From assembly GCF_900109225.1 (NCBI RefSeq), contig NZ_FNZK01000027.1, positions 1-52,724 of the forward strand: DNA of 52,724 nt, written 5' to 3'. Below are positions 6,385 through 15,313 of the stretch, piece by piece. Source of the DNA: Propionispira arboris. GTDB lineage: Bacteria; Bacillota; Negativicutes; Selenomonadales; Selenomonadaceae. Made by a program: the position numbers and the translations under genes. Below the pieces are notes generated by a model, which did not search any database, was not told the origin of the DNA, and saw only the letters and a list, made by a program, of their open reading frames with translations. Position 1 is the first letter of the stretch, and the number at the start of each line of letters is the position of its first letter.

Positions 6385-6663
6385 ATGAACATTGTAACGG
6401 TTTGCGGGATGGGAATGGGTTCGAGTTTGGTCTTGAAGATGAATATAGATGATATTTTAAAACAAAAAGGAATCAAAGCCGAGGTAGAAGCTTGTGACCT
6501 TGGTTCTTTGGTGGGGAAGGTCGCGGATCTTGTTGTAACGACGAATGAATTGAAGTCACAGGTAGAAGACAAAGGCTATAATGTGGCGTATGTTCGCAGT
6601 GTGATTGACAAGAAAGCTCTTGAAACGATCATAATGGATGCGATTGGAAATTTAAAAAAATAA
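6385..6663 (+). CDS. PTS EIIB component, ascorbate/galactitol superfamily
   Basis: 92 residues with the phospho-cysteine loop VCGMGMGSSL (Cys7) at the N-terminus, as in UlaB-type EIIB proteins. It receives phosphate from EIIA and gives it to the sugar bound by EIIC. AAAGGAGGG precedes the ATG. It lies between the second EIIA and the EIIC gene. Confidence 0.92.
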   Translation: MNIVTVCGMGMGSSLVLKMNIDDILKQKGIKAEVEACDLGSLVGKVADLVVTTNELKSQVEDKGYNVAYVRSVIDKKALETIIMDAIGNLKK

Positions 6664-6710
6664 GAATAAAGATATAATACTTTTATATCCTTATCGATGG
6701 GGGAATAAAA

Positions 6711-8054
6711 TTGAATTTTATTTTTAGTTTCTTTGATGAACCTGCTATTATTGTAGGGTTAATGGCCTTAATCGGGTTAATCTCACTTAAAAAATCCGTA
6801 TCACAGATTGTAAGCGGAACTTTAAAAACCATTATCGGCTTTATTATTTTCCAGATTGGATCGAGTGCTATCGCGGAAGCTTTGGGGCAGTTAGGACCTG
6901 CTTTTGAAAGTGCATTTCATATGCAGGGAGTAGTTCCGACGAACGAGGCTATTATTGCTTTGGTTCAAGAGCAGTTTGGTATGCAGATGGCTTTAATCAT
7001 GGCATTTGGTTTTGTTGCCAATTTATTACTGGCGCGATTTACACCGTTAAAATATGTCTTTTTAACAGGACATCATATGCTTTTTATGGCGGGATTACTG
7101 GCGGCTATTTTAACCGTCATTGGATTTCAGGGAACGAGCTTGATTGTTATCGGTTCTTTGCTTTTGGGAGCGACGATGGTTATCACACCAGCACTGGTGC
7201 AGCCTTTTTATCGAGCGGCAAGTGGCAGTAATAGTGTTGCTATGGGACATTATAATGCCTTGACATATTGTTTGGCGGCGTTGATTGCCAGATGGACCGG
7301 AAACAAAGAACATTCGACAGAAGATATTCATGTACCGGAAAATTTGAGCTTTTTTAAAGATAATGTAATATCGACAGGGCTTGTTATGCTGTTGCTTTTT
7401 GTAATTACGATTCTGCTTGCGGATACGAGCGTGGTGGCAAAATTGGCGAACGGGAAAAATGCGGGGATGTTTTCCATTATGGCAGCGATGAAGTTCACGG
7501 GTGGATTCGTTATTGTTCTGCAGGGTGTACGGATGATGCTGGCTGAAATTATTCCTGCTTTCAAGGGGATTTCGGAAAAACTGGTACCGAATGCGATTCC
7601 GGCATTGGATTGTCCGGTCATTTTCCCTTTTGCTCCGAATGCGGTTATTATCGGGTTTTTGTCTTCTTTGGCGGGGGCAATTGTCATGTTCTTAATTCTT
7701 CCGTTTACGGGTTTGGCAATTATTATTCCTGGATTAATTCCGATTTTCTTTGTTGGTGCGGCAGCGGGGGTTTTGACGAATGCACAAGGCGGTGTTCGCG
7801 GTACAATTATCGGCTGTTTTGTCAATGGTGCTATATTGAATGTATTGCCAGCTTTCTTATTGCCGCTGCTCGGGAGTTTGGGGTATGCGAATTCCACGTT
7901 TGGTGATGCAGACTTTGTTTTGACGGGTATTATTATTGGGACGATCGGCAAGATTTTCTCGCAAGAAGGTATTTATGCTTTATTGGCCATCTTGTTTGTA
8001 GTTTTTGCAGGTTTGCAGCTTAAAGCGAAGCTGTCACCACCTGTGAAAGAATAA
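6711..8054 (+). CDS. PTS EIIC permease, UlaA/SgaT (ascorbate) family
   Basis: 447 residues, many hydrophobic helices, matching the AG-family permease UlaA (SFFDEPAIIVGLMALIGL at the N-terminus; NEAIIALVQEQFG; GHHMLFMAG; GHYNALTYC region). It forms the membrane channel that moves and phosphorylates the sugar. The start is TTG at 6711, which fits GGGGGAATAAAA upstream. The substrate need not be ascorbate: no UlaG lactonase or UlaDEF enzymes are nearby, and two SIS isomerases follow instead. Confidence 0.9.
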   Translation: MNFIFSFFDEPAIIVGLMALIGLISLKKSVSQIVSGTLKTIIGFIIFQIGSSAIAEALGQLGPAFESAFHMQGVVPTNEAIIALVQEQFGMQMALIMAFGFVANLLLARFTPLKYVFLTGHHMLFMAGLLAAILTVIGFQGTSLIVIGSLLLGATMVITPALVQPFYRAASGSNSVAMGHYNALTYCLAALIARWTGNKEHSTEDIHVPENLSFFKDNVISTGLVMLLLFVITILLADTSVVAKLANGKNAGMFSIMAAMKFTGGFVIVLQGVRMMLAEIIPAFKGISEKLVPNAIPALDCPVIFPFAPNAVIIGFLSSLAGAIVMFLILPFTGLAIIIPGLIPIFFVGAAAGVLTNAQGGVRGTIIGCFVNGAILNVLPAFLLPLLGSLGYANSTFGDADFVLTGIIIGTIGKIFSQEGIYALLAILFVVFAGLQLKAKLSPPVKE

Positions 8055-8137
8055 GTTGTAACTATTTTAGATTCAGCAGATAGGGTTTGTGTTCACACTT
8101 TATCTTGTCTGTTGGATTTCATGAAAGGTGAAAAACG

Positions 8138-8746
8138 ATGAAGAGTATGATTCGGGAGTATTTGGATCAAATTGCTGAGATTTTAGAAAATTTTGATGAA
8201 GAAAATATTGCAATGTTGATTAAATGTATGGAGAAAGCTAGAGTTCGTAATAAAAATATTTTTGTTTTGGGTAATGGCGGCAGTGCGGCAACGGTCAATC
8301 ATTTTGTTTGTGATTTAGGGAAAAACGCCATTGAAGGGGATGAAGGGCGTTTTAAAATTATTTCGTTGTGCGATAATATTGAAACGATTACTGCTTTTGG
8401 CAATGATCTGGGCTATAAACATGTTTTTGAAGAAAGACTCAAAAATCTTATGAATCCGGGAGATTTTCTCATTGCAGTATCGGCAAGCGGAAATTCAGAA
8501 AATGTACTTTGTGCCGTAGAGTATGCAAAAAGGAAAAAAGGAACGATCATCAGTCTGACCGGAGCTACAGGAGGAAAACTGAAAGCGCAGTCGGATTATA
8601 ATATTTCGATTGACTCGATCATTACGGAACAAATTGAAGATCTTCATTTAATCATAGAACATAGTATTGTTACGGTTTACAAACATAAAAACACAGTTTG
8701 TGGGGCGGTATTCGATGTTGAAAAAGACGACTTTATCCATCATTGA
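8138..8746 (+). CDS. SIS-domain phosphosugar isomerase, GmhA-like (first)
   Basis: 202 residues. A helical N-terminus is followed by the SIS fold with VLGNGGSAA (about residues 43-51) and SASGNSENV (about 114-122), the phosphosugar-binding loops. The length and the GNGGSAA motif are those of GmhA/DiaA proteins, which isomerise sedoheptulose 7-phosphate or bind related sugars. AAAGGTG precedes the ATG. It shares the operon with the PTS and overlaps the next SIS gene. The likely role is isomerising the imported sugar phosphate; which one is unknown. Confidence 0.85.
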   Translation: MKSMIREYLDQIAEILENFDEENIAMLIKCMEKARVRNKNIFVLGNGGSAATVNHFVCDLGKNAIEGDEGRFKIISLCDNIETITAFGNDLGYKHVFEERLKNLMNPGDFLIAVSASGNSENVLCAVEYAKRKKGTIISLTGATGGKLKAQSDYNISIDSIITEQIEDLHLIIEHSIVTVYKHKNTVCGAVFDVEKDDFIHH

Positions 8747-9368
8747 GATGCTTATAAAACGGCAGCCTGCATTATCAGTCTGCCTAGATGCTTTTTTGCC
8801 ATCTGTAGAAGCACTGTATGCTTGTTATAGCAAACAGCATAAACTGCTGGTCTGCGGTAACGGCGGCAGTGCGGCAGATTCGGAACATATTGTTGGGGAA
8901 CTCATGAAAGGCTTCCTTCTGCCGCGTAAGTTAAAAAGGGCGGTGCAGGATCAATTTGAGTTTATGTTTCCTGAGGATGCAGCGTATTTTATCGGAAATC
9001 TACAGGGAAGTTTACCGGCGCTCTCTTTGGTGAATCAAATTGCGTTCAATACAGCGTTTGCCAATGATCAGGCACCGAATCTCTGTTTTGCGCAACAAGT
9101 TCTGGGACTGGGGAATGCGGGGGATGTTTTTCTGGGGATCAGTACGTCCGGTTACTCGGAAAATGTTATCTATGCTGCCAAAGCAGCAAAAGTAAGAAAT
9201 TTGACGGTTCTGGCACTCACCGGCCAAGATGGCGGTGAACTGGAAGCGGTAGCGGATATTTGTATTCAAGTTCCCGAAAGGGAAACGTATAAAGTTCAGG
9301 AGTATCATGTGATGATTTATCATATGCTTTGTGCCGCGATAGAAAATGAGATTTTTGGAAAATCTTAA
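8715..9368 (+). CDS. SIS-domain phosphosugar isomerase, GmhA-like (second)
   Basis: 217 residues from ATG 8715 (MLKKTTLSIIEML), overlapping the previous gene by 32 bp. An upstream start at 8667 is possible but lies deep in the first SIS gene. Motifs are LLVCGNGGSAADSEHIVGELMKGF and LGISTSGYSENV, very like GmhA, with E and H residues in the usual helix (SEHI). The overlap implies translational coupling. The two SIS proteins could form a heteromer or act in sequence on the PTS product. It ends before a strong terminator. Confidence 0.85.
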   Translation: MLKKTTLSIIEMLIKRQPALSVCLDAFLPSVEALYACYSKQHKLLVCGNGGSAADSEHIVGELMKGFLLPRKLKRAVQDQFEFMFPEDAAYFIGNLQGSLPALSLVNQIAFNTAFANDQAPNLCFAQQVLGLGNAGDVFLGISTSGYSENVIYAAKAAKVRNLTVLALTGQDGGELEAVADICIQVPERETYKVQEYHVMIYHMLCAAIENEIFGKS

Positions 9369-9384
9369 TCGGTAATTTAATCTT

Positions 9385-9436
9385 AAAAATGAAGGCTGGA
9401 TAACATGCTGTATGGTGTTTTCCAGCCTTCATTTTT
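9385..9436 (+). terminator. Terminator of the ascorbate-type PTS operon
   Basis: AAAATGAAGGCTGGA (from 9385) pairs with TCCAGCCTTCATTTTT (to 9436), a long stem ending in a T run. Confidence 0.85.
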
Positions 9437-9527
9437 ATGTCTAATTTGATATAAAACTTCTATATTTCCATATTTTATTGTATATTTATAGATAGAAGGT
9501 TTTTCAACAAATGAGGAGGCACATGAA

Positions 9528-9983
9528 ATGAGAAGAAAAGATAGAGAAATAACGAAAGAAGAAACTATAAAGCTTTTGGAAACAGCAGAGGTCGGGTCAT
9601 TGGCTACAGTGAATCCAGATCATACACCGTATGTGGTTCCGCTTAATTTTGTTTATGCAAAAGAAGCGATTTATTTGCATAGTGCCGTAGAAGGTAAGAA
9701 ACTGGATAATATAGGTATGAACAGCAACGTTTGTTTTAGCGTGTATGATGCGGTGGAACTCATGCCGGAAGCTTTTTCGACGAAATATAAATCAGCCATT
9801 GTGGTTGGCAAAATCCATGAAGTGAAAGATCCAGAAGAAAAACGGGAGGGTCTTATCGCTATTGTGAAAAAGTACAGTCCGGAATTTTATGAAGCAGGTG
9901 TCAAGTATGTTGATAATGCCAGTGAAAAGACGAAAGTGCTTAAGATCGAGATTCTTCAAATTACAGGTAAATCACGGGGATGA
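9528..9983 (+). CDS. NimA-like flavin-binding protein of the PPOX superfamily
   Basis: 151 residues. The split-barrel FMN-binding pattern VGSLATVNPDHTPYVVPLNFVY, then IYLHSAVEGKKLDNI and NVCFSVYD, is typical of NimA-type proteins. These bind FMN or another cofactor and include 5-nitroimidazole reductases; many members have unknown substrates. GAGGAGG lies upstream of the ATG. It stands alone between two terminators and has no operon partner. I cannot tell whether it acts on drugs or on an internal flavin substrate. Confidence 0.82.
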   Translation: MRRKDREITKEETIKLLETAEVGSLATVNPDHTPYVVPLNFVYAKEAIYLHSAVEGKKLDNIGMNSNVCFSVYDAVELMPEAFSTKYKSAIVVGKIHEVKDPEEKREGLIAIVKKYSPEFYEAGVKYVDNASEKTKVLKIEILQITGKSRG

Positions 9984-10072
9984 GGGTTTTTTATCCTAGA
10001 TTATTTATTAGGTGAGGCTTTTGAAAGAAGAATTCATAGTATCACTTATATGAATACAGGAGATGCTAATAG

Positions 10073-10438
10073 GTGAAGATAAAGAAAATATTAACTCGTT
10101 TATATGTACATGATATAAATACATCTATAGATTTTTACAAAAAACTATTAAATCAAGATTGTGATCTAATAGTTAAGTATAGTGAGATGCAATTGGAATT
10201 AGCACAAATCGGTAACATTTTAATTTTAAGTGGTACGGATGAAGCTTTAAAACCGTTTAGGGATACAAGTGCAACTTTCTTAGTAGATTCTGTCATTGAA
10301 TTTAGGGAATTTTTGTTACAAAATGGTGCTGTTATTGTTAGAGATTTAAAAAAAGTTCCAACAGGAATGAATTTGACTGTGAAACATTTAGATGGCACTA
10401 TAATTGAATATGTTGAACATAAAAATAGTAATGCATAA
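10073..10438 (+). CDS. Glyoxalase/VOC-superfamily protein
   Basis: 121 residues with one beta-alpha-beta-beta-beta pair typical of the vicinal oxygen chelate fold: LYVHDINTSIDFYKKLL, LELAQIGNILILSG and a C-terminal NLTVKHLDGTIIEYVEH strand. The C-terminal D/E-x-x strand is consistent with a metal site, but the His ligands are incomplete, so it may be a binding or resistance protein rather than an enzyme. Start is GTG at 10073. The substrate is unknown. Confidence 0.72.
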   Translation: MKIKKILTRLYVHDINTSIDFYKKLLNQDCDLIVKYSEMQLELAQIGNILILSGTDEALKPFRDTSATFLVDSVIEFREFLLQNGAVIVRDLKKVPTGMNLTVKHLDGTIIEYVEHKNSNA

Positions 10439-10477
10439 ATTTCATTATTTTTACAATAGCTTTTAGTGGAATGAAAA

Positions 10478-10515
10478 CACCGATATATTTAAAGAACTTT
10501 TTAAATATATCGGTG
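10478..10515. terminator. 16-bp perfect inverted repeat after the VOC gene
   Basis: CACCGATATATTTAAA (10478-10493) and TTTAAATATATCGGTG (10500-10515) pair exactly. No T run follows, so a terminator is likely but not certain. The remaining gap to 10764 is A/T-rich and holds the next promoter. Confidence 0.6.
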
Positions 10516-10672
10516 CCTTGGTAATATATGTATTACCTTATGAAATCAGCACGTTGTGGTTACTATCTCTAGTTTATAATTTAGGGAAAATGTTAAAAAA
10601 GTTATTTCTTTTTGTGTCTTGCCGAGTGAGTTACTGTATTGCGATTTTAAATTAAATTTTCTGTATTTTCAC

Positions 10673-10701
10673 TTGATTAGTTTCGAGTGGTAGTTTATAA
10701 T
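10673..10701 (+). promoter_or_regulatory. Sigma-A-type promoter of the GntR gene
   Basis: TTGATT (10673-10678), a 17-bp spacer and TATAAT (10696-10701), 64 bp before the TTG start at 10765. Confidence 0.7.
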
Positions 10702-10764
10702 AAAGAAAAACATGTATGAAGAGTAACGACTGATGAGCAAGACTGGAGATAGAAGGTATTATTA

Positions 10765-11442
10765 TTGCAAATTATTAAAGTAAATATTACACAACAAGTT
10801 ATCGAATACTTAAAGGAAAATATTGAGAATGGTACATGGTCAGTGGGAGAAAAAATTCCGTCAGAAAATAATCTCACGGAAATTTTAGGTGTAAGCCGTT
10901 CCAGTATAAGAGTTGCAATTCAGCAATTTATTGCCTTAGATGTATTGCAGAGCGTTCATGGAAAAGGTACATTTGTAAGAACGAATAAGATTATGGGTGT
11001 AAACAAGAATTTAAATGCAATCAATGATGCTAATTATGATGATATAAACCAAGTTTTAGAATTTAGACGAATCATTGAACCCGAATGTGCGTATATTGCT
11101 GCTCAACATGCAACAACTGAGACCATAAACAATCTTGAAATATACTTGGGGAATATGAAAAATAATATTGGTCAATCTGAAGAATTTGTCAAACAGGATA
11201 TTCTTTTTCATGAAGAAATTTGTCATGCTACGGGCAATCATTTATTGGATAATTGCTTAAAAGAAGTTTTTCAGAAGACAACAAAAAATCATAAACAGAT
11301 GAATGAGGCCTTTGGTTATAATGATGGGATTTATTTTCACGCTTTATTAGTGAAGGCGATTAAAATAAAAGATGCTAGAAAAGCAAAAAATTTAATGAAA
11401 GAACATTTGCAGCAGGCAATAGATCGCTTGAAGTTAAAATAA
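10765..11442 (+). CDS. GntR-family regulator, FadR/FCD subfamily
   Basis: 225 residues. The winged HTH at about 5-70 (GTWSVGEKIPSENNLTEILGVSRSSIRVAIQQF, then GKGTFV) is followed by an all-helical FCD ligand domain (LEFRRIIEPECAYIAAQHA; DILFHEEICHATGNHLL). Such regulators typically bind sugar acids and repress the adjacent operon. TTG at 10765 follows GAAGG. The dehydratase gene begins 85 bp downstream, so it probably controls the following four genes and senses an aldonate or uronate. The A/T-run segment at 11443-11465 could attenuate transcription. Confidence 0.87.
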   Translation: MQIIKVNITQQVIEYLKENIENGTWSVGEKIPSENNLTEILGVSRSSIRVAIQQFIALDVLQSVHGKGTFVRTNKIMGVNKNLNAINDANYDDINQVLEFRRIIEPECAYIAAQHATTETINNLEIYLGNMKNNIGQSEEFVKQDILFHEEICHATGNHLLDNCLKEVFQKTTKNHKQMNEAFGYNDGIYFHALLVKAIKIKDARKAKNLMKEHLQQAIDRLKLK

Positions 11443-11526
11443 AAAAATATTTTTTTTATTTTAACTTGTATGACGACCTACAACATAGAAAATTATATAA
11501 ATGTTAATAAAATAGGGGGATCGAAA

Positions 11527-12774
11527 ATGGGAATAAAAATTACGAATGTTAAGGTGATTCTAACAGCACCTGAGGGAATCAACCTTATTGTTGTCAAAGT
11601 AGAAACAAATCAGGATGGCCTATATGGTTTAGGGTGTGCAACTTTTGCTTATCGGCATCTGGCGGTTAAGTGTTTGATTGAAGAATACCTCAAACCATTG
11701 CTGATTGGTAGATGTGCAGAAAATATTGAAGAATTGTGGCAGTTGATGCATCAAAATGCTTATTGGCGCAACGGACCAATTGAAAATAGTGCCATTGCTG
11801 GCGTAGATATGGCACTGTGGGATATCAAAGGAAAAATGGCAAATATGCCATTATACCAATTATTTGGTGGTAAATGTCGTGGCGGGGTACCTATCTATCG
11901 TCATGCTGATGGTAAAGATTTAAATGAGTTATGTGAGAACATTCAAAAATACAAAGAACAGGGTATAACTCATATTCGTTGTCAAAGTGGCGGCTATGGT
12001 GGCAGCAGTTATGGTAAGAAACCTCTCAATTCACCTAGTGGTGCTTTGGCGGGGGTTTATCTTGACAGTAAAAAATATATGCGCGATACGCTAAAACTAT
12101 TTGATAACATTCGCAGCAAAATAGGATTTGATATCGCATTGTGTCATGATGTACATGAACGGTTAAAACCAAGTGAAGCCATTAAATTTGCCTGTGAGCT
12201 AGAAAAATATGATTTGTTTTTCTTGGAAGATGCGATTTCATTAGAAAATAGTGAATGGATGCATCAGCTTCGTAGCAAGACCACGATTCCGCTGGCTCAG
12301 GGAGAACTATTTACGAATCCTTATGAATGGAAGTTTTTGATCACAGAACGATTGATTGATTATATTCGTGTCCACATCAGTCAAATTGGTGGTATTACAC
12401 CAGCACGTAAATTACAGATTTTTGCTGAACAATTTGGTGTCAGAACTGCATGGCATGGCCCTGGTGATATGTCGCCATTAGGGCATGCGGCTAACATTCA
12501 TATTGATTTGGCTGCACCTAATTTTGGCGTGCAGGAATGGTCTGGAACAGAGCCACCGAATTTTGTGATACAAGAGCTAAAAGGACCTAAAGAAGCCTTG
12601 TTAGATGTATTTCCTGGTCTGCCAGAATATAAAAATGGATATGTATATGCAAATGATAAGCCTGGATTAGGGGTGGAAATTAATGAAGCTGAAGCTGCAA
12701 AATACCCCTGTGAAAATACGATTACAAGATGGACACAGACAAGGTTGATTGATGGCACATTACAAACTCCATGA
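11527..12774 (+). CDS. rspA: RspA/ManD-type sugar acid dehydratase (enolase superfamily)
   Basis: 415 residues from ATG 11527, chosen because AGGGGG lies just upstream; an ATG at 11470 is in frame but lacks a site. Enolase-superfamily marks are CHDVHERL (Asp and His ligands), FLEDAI, AQGELF (Glu ligands) and WHGPGDMSP (catalytic His). The closing KYPCENTITRWTQTRLIDGTL matches the RspA/mannonate dehydratase subgroup. These dehydrate D-mannonate or D-gluconate to 2-keto-3-deoxygluconate, some with low activity. The neighbours (ACS-type MFS carrier, RspB-like dehydrogenase, KduD-like SDR) suggest L-gulonate, L-idonate or D-mannonate breakdown. Confidence 0.88.
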   Translation: MGIKITNVKVILTAPEGINLIVVKVETNQDGLYGLGCATFAYRHLAVKCLIEEYLKPLLIGRCAENIEELWQLMHQNAYWRNGPIENSAIAGVDMALWDIKGKMANMPLYQLFGGKCRGGVPIYRHADGKDLNELCENIQKYKEQGITHIRCQSGGYGGSSYGKKPLNSPSGALAGVYLDSKKYMRDTLKLFDNIRSKIGFDIALCHDVHERLKPSEAIKFACELEKYDLFFLEDAISLENSEWMHQLRSKTTIPLAQGELFTNPYEWKFLITERLIDYIRVHISQIGGITPARKLQIFAEQFGVRTAWHGPGDMSPLGHAANIHIDLAAPNFGVQEWSGTEPPNFVIQELKGPKEALLDVFPGLPEYKNGYVYANDKPGLGVEINEAEAAKYPCENTITRWTQTRLIDGTLQTP

Positions 12775-12806
12775 GAAAGGAACTATTCAAGAAGACTTAG
12801 CTAATG

Positions 12807-12868
12807 AGGAGGTATTATTTAATGGCTGTAACTTTATCGTAATGCAAATAGAAAAAGCTATAAGAAAA
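12807..12868 (+). repeat. Degenerate duplicate of the MFS gene start (ribosome site plus codons)
   Basis: GAGGAGGTATTATTTA then ATGGCTGTAACTT (12822-12834) copies the real start at 12898 (AAGGAGG, ATGGCTGTAACTT), and similarity continues (CAAA.AG..AAAGCTA). A small deletion makes the first copy a seven-codon frame, MAVTLS then stop at 12842. The two ATGs are 76 bp apart. It may be a duplication scar or act as a leader peptide or decoy start. Confidence 0.7.
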
Positions 12869-12897
12869 CTCATAGAATTTAAGGAGGTTTTATTATA

Positions 12898-14202
12898 ATG
12901 GCTGTAACTTCTCGGGTAATACAAACAGACAAAGCTACTAAAAAACGTTTTATTGTAGGTTTACTTCTCTTTCTTGGCGTTATAATCAACTATATGGATC
13001 GCAGTAATCTTGCACTCGCAGCACCAGTGATAGGAGTTGATCTGAATCTTGACTCGGTACAAATGGGTCTTATCTTTTCAGCTTTTGGCTGGTCATATGC
13101 TATTTTGCAAATTCCGGGTGGTCTAATTGTAGATAAAGTCAAACCACGTATTTTATATGCAATTATGTTGGGGGGATGGTCTATTGCTACGTGTTTGCAA
13201 TCCTTGGTGAATGGATTTTCTGCCTTTTTGGGTCTACGTGTAATTCTTGGTATTTTTGAGGCTCCATCTTATCCAACGAACAATCGAGTCGTTACTTCGT
13301 GGTTTCCTGAACAAGAACGGGCTACTTCTACTGCTTTTTACACTTCAGGACAATACGTAGGCATTGCTTTCTTTACCCCGCTTCTTGTATACATACAAAA
13401 TGCTTTTGGCTGGAGAGGTATGATATTTATTACAGGTGTTATCGGGGTTATTTATAGCATTGTATGGTATCTTATGTATCGAGATCCCAAAGATAGTAAA
13501 GCGAATGAGGCTGAACTAAATTATATCCGCCAGGGCGGTGGCATTGTTGATATGGATGGTAAACAAAATGTAAGAAAAGCTAGTTGGTCACAGTTGAAGT
13601 ACGTTTTGAAAAATCGCAATATTTGGGGTGTATTTATCGCACAATTCTGTCTTTCATCGATTCTTTGGTTTTTCTTGACGTGGTTTCCAACGTATCTCGT
13701 CCAATATCGTGGTATGGGTTTTATTAAAATGGGTTTCTTAGCTTCATTACCATTTTTAGCTGCTTATGTTGGTATATTGTTTTCTGGATTTATTTCTGAT
13801 TATCTCATCAAACGTGGTCACTCTATTGGATTTGCACGCAAAGTACCTATTGTTAGCGGTCTTATTTTAGCGACTTCTATTATTGGTGCTAATTATGTTG
13901 ACGACCAAACTGCTGTTATTGCATTTATGGCATTGGCGTTTTTTGGTAATGGGTTGGCGTCCATTACATGGGTTTTTGTGTCTGCATTGGCACCATCTCA
14001 TTTACTGGGGCTTACCGGTGGCATTTTTAACTTTATGGGTAATCTTTCGGCTATAGCTGTACCCATCATTATTGGATTTTTGGCAAAGGGCGGAAGTTTT
14101 GAGCCAGCATTGGTATTTATTAGTTCATTAGCTTTAATTGGAGCCTTATCATATATCTTTATTGTTGGAAAAGTCGAACGTATTGTAGTTCCAGAAGAAT
14201 AA
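12898..14202 (+). CDS. MFS transporter, anion:cation symporter (ACS) family
   Basis: 434 residues, 12 predicted helices. N-terminal INYMDRSNLALAAPVIG, then the loop 2-3 motif GLIVDKVKPR, and FEAPSYPTNNRVVTSWFPEQERATS are typical of the ExuT/GudP/DgoT group that carries hexuronates, glucarate and galactonate with protons. It follows the dehydratase and precedes the dehydrogenase, so it probably imports the sugar acid they use. The start has AAGGAGG upstream. A degenerate copy of the same start lies 76 bp upstream. Confidence 0.9.
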   Translation: MAVTSRVIQTDKATKKRFIVGLLLFLGVIINYMDRSNLALAAPVIGVDLNLDSVQMGLIFSAFGWSYAILQIPGGLIVDKVKPRILYAIMLGGWSIATCLQSLVNGFSAFLGLRVILGIFEAPSYPTNNRVVTSWFPEQERATSTAFYTSGQYVGIAFFTPLLVYIQNAFGWRGMIFITGVIGVIYSIVWYLMYRDPKDSKANEAELNYIRQGGGIVDMDGKQNVRKASWSQLKYVLKNRNIWGVFIAQFCLSSILWFFLTWFPTYLVQYRGMGFIKMGFLASLPFLAAYVGILFSGFISDYLIKRGHSIGFARKVPIVSGLILATSIIGANYVDDQTAVIAFMALAFFGNGLASITWVFVSALAPSHLLGLTGGIFNFMGNLSAIAVPIIIGFLAKGGSFEPALVFISSLALIGALSYIFIVGKVERIVVPEE

Positions 14203-14251
14203 TATTCTTAAGAATAAAAATTTTCATAATATTAAGAAGGATGTGTTAATA

Positions 14252-15283
14252 ATGAAGGAAGTTGTTGTTGTACGACCACATGAAGTTGAAGTTAAAGAGG
14301 TACCAATCCCTAAAATATCAAATAATCATGATGTTTTGGTAAAAATGCAAGCAGCAGGCGTATGTGGAAGTGATTTTCATATTTATCATGGTACAAACCC
14401 TTGTTCAACTTATCCCAGAATTCCAGGACATGAAAATGCTGGGATTGTTGCAGCAATAGGGGATATGGTAACAAATGTTAAAGTTGGAGATCATGTAATT
14501 GTAGATCTCATTATGACTTGTGGAGAATGTTATCAGTGTAAAATAGGCAGAAAAAACGTATGTGAAAATGTACGGGTAAGAGGATCAGGTGCTGATGGTG
14601 GCTGGCGAGAATACTTCACTGCCCCGGAAGATGAAGTTTATAAAATTTCTGATGAAATACCATGGCAAGATGCTGCGTTAGTTGAACCATTTGCTATTGG
14701 TGCGCATTGTACGAATAGAGGACGTGTAGTCGAAGATGATGTTGTATTCATTCTTGGAACGGGAACAATTGGGTCAATTATTTTGCAGACTTGTAAAGCT
14801 AAGGGATGTAAAACAATTATTTGCTGTGATATCAATGATGACTCATTGGAAAGAGCAAAGCATTATGGTGCAGATTATATTATTAACTCTAAAAAAGAAG
14901 ATGTAGTTAAAAGAGTTCAAGAAATCACGGATGGAAAAGGTATAAGTATTGGATTTGATTCAGCTTGTTTTCCCGGTTCACTTACGTTTCTTATGCAGCC
15001 GGGGATTTTGAGAAATGCAGGCAGGGTAGTACCTATGGGGTTTGTTACGGAACCGGAAGCTATTACCCAGGCTATGATTAATCAGCGAGAAATAGATATT
15101 ATTGGTTCAAGAATGTCTTGCTATCAATTTGAGCCAACGATTAAGCATATGGAAAACCATGATTTTATATTAGAAGGAGTTGCAACAACATTTATCAAAT
15201 TTAGTGAAATAGACAAAGTGTTTGAATATATGAGTCATCCAAATCCAGCCGTAAAGAAAATGGTAATACTTTTTGACGAATAG
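14252..15283 (+). CDS. Zinc-dependent alcohol dehydrogenase, RspB/L-gulonate-idonate dehydrogenase type
   Basis: 343 residues from ATG 14252 (AAGGA at 11 nt; GTG at 14243 sits too close). Medium-chain dehydrogenase marks are GVCGSDFHIYHG (catalytic Zn Cys), GHENAG, the structural zinc set CGECYQCKIGRKNVC, and a Rossmann fold FILGTGTIGSI. The EVKEVPIP start and overall pattern match RspB-like proteins, which oxidise L-gulonate or L-idonate at C5. In this operon it would feed fructuronate or a keto-gulonate to the next steps. The exact substrate is inferred from context. Confidence 0.83.
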   Translation: MKEVVVVRPHEVEVKEVPIPKISNNHDVLVKMQAAGVCGSDFHIYHGTNPCSTYPRIPGHENAGIVAAIGDMVTNVKVGDHVIVDLIMTCGECYQCKIGRKNVCENVRVRGSGADGGWREYFTAPEDEVYKISDEIPWQDAALVEPFAIGAHCTNRGRVVEDDVVFILGTGTIGSIILQTCKAKGCKTIICCDINDDSLERAKHYGADYIINSKKEDVVKRVQEITDGKGISIGFDSACFPGSLTFLMQPGILRNAGRVVPMGFVTEPEAITQAMINQREIDIIGSRMSCYQFEPTIKHMENHDFILEGVATTFIKFSEIDKVFEYMSHPNPAVKKMVILFDE

Positions 15284-15313
15284 ACGAATAATAGAAAGTG
15301 AGGAAATATTATA

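Noticed and set aside
7328-7951. Minus-strand open frame of 207 codons
   Set aside because: It is fully antisense to the UlaA-type EIIC gene and reads as a low-complexity shadow of hydrophobic codons, with no ribosome site or family motif.
11470-11526. Longer N-terminus for the RspA-type dehydratase (ATG at 11470)
   Set aside because: No ribosome site lies before 11470, and the added residues are unlike the family; AGGGGG before 11527 gives the usual N-terminus.
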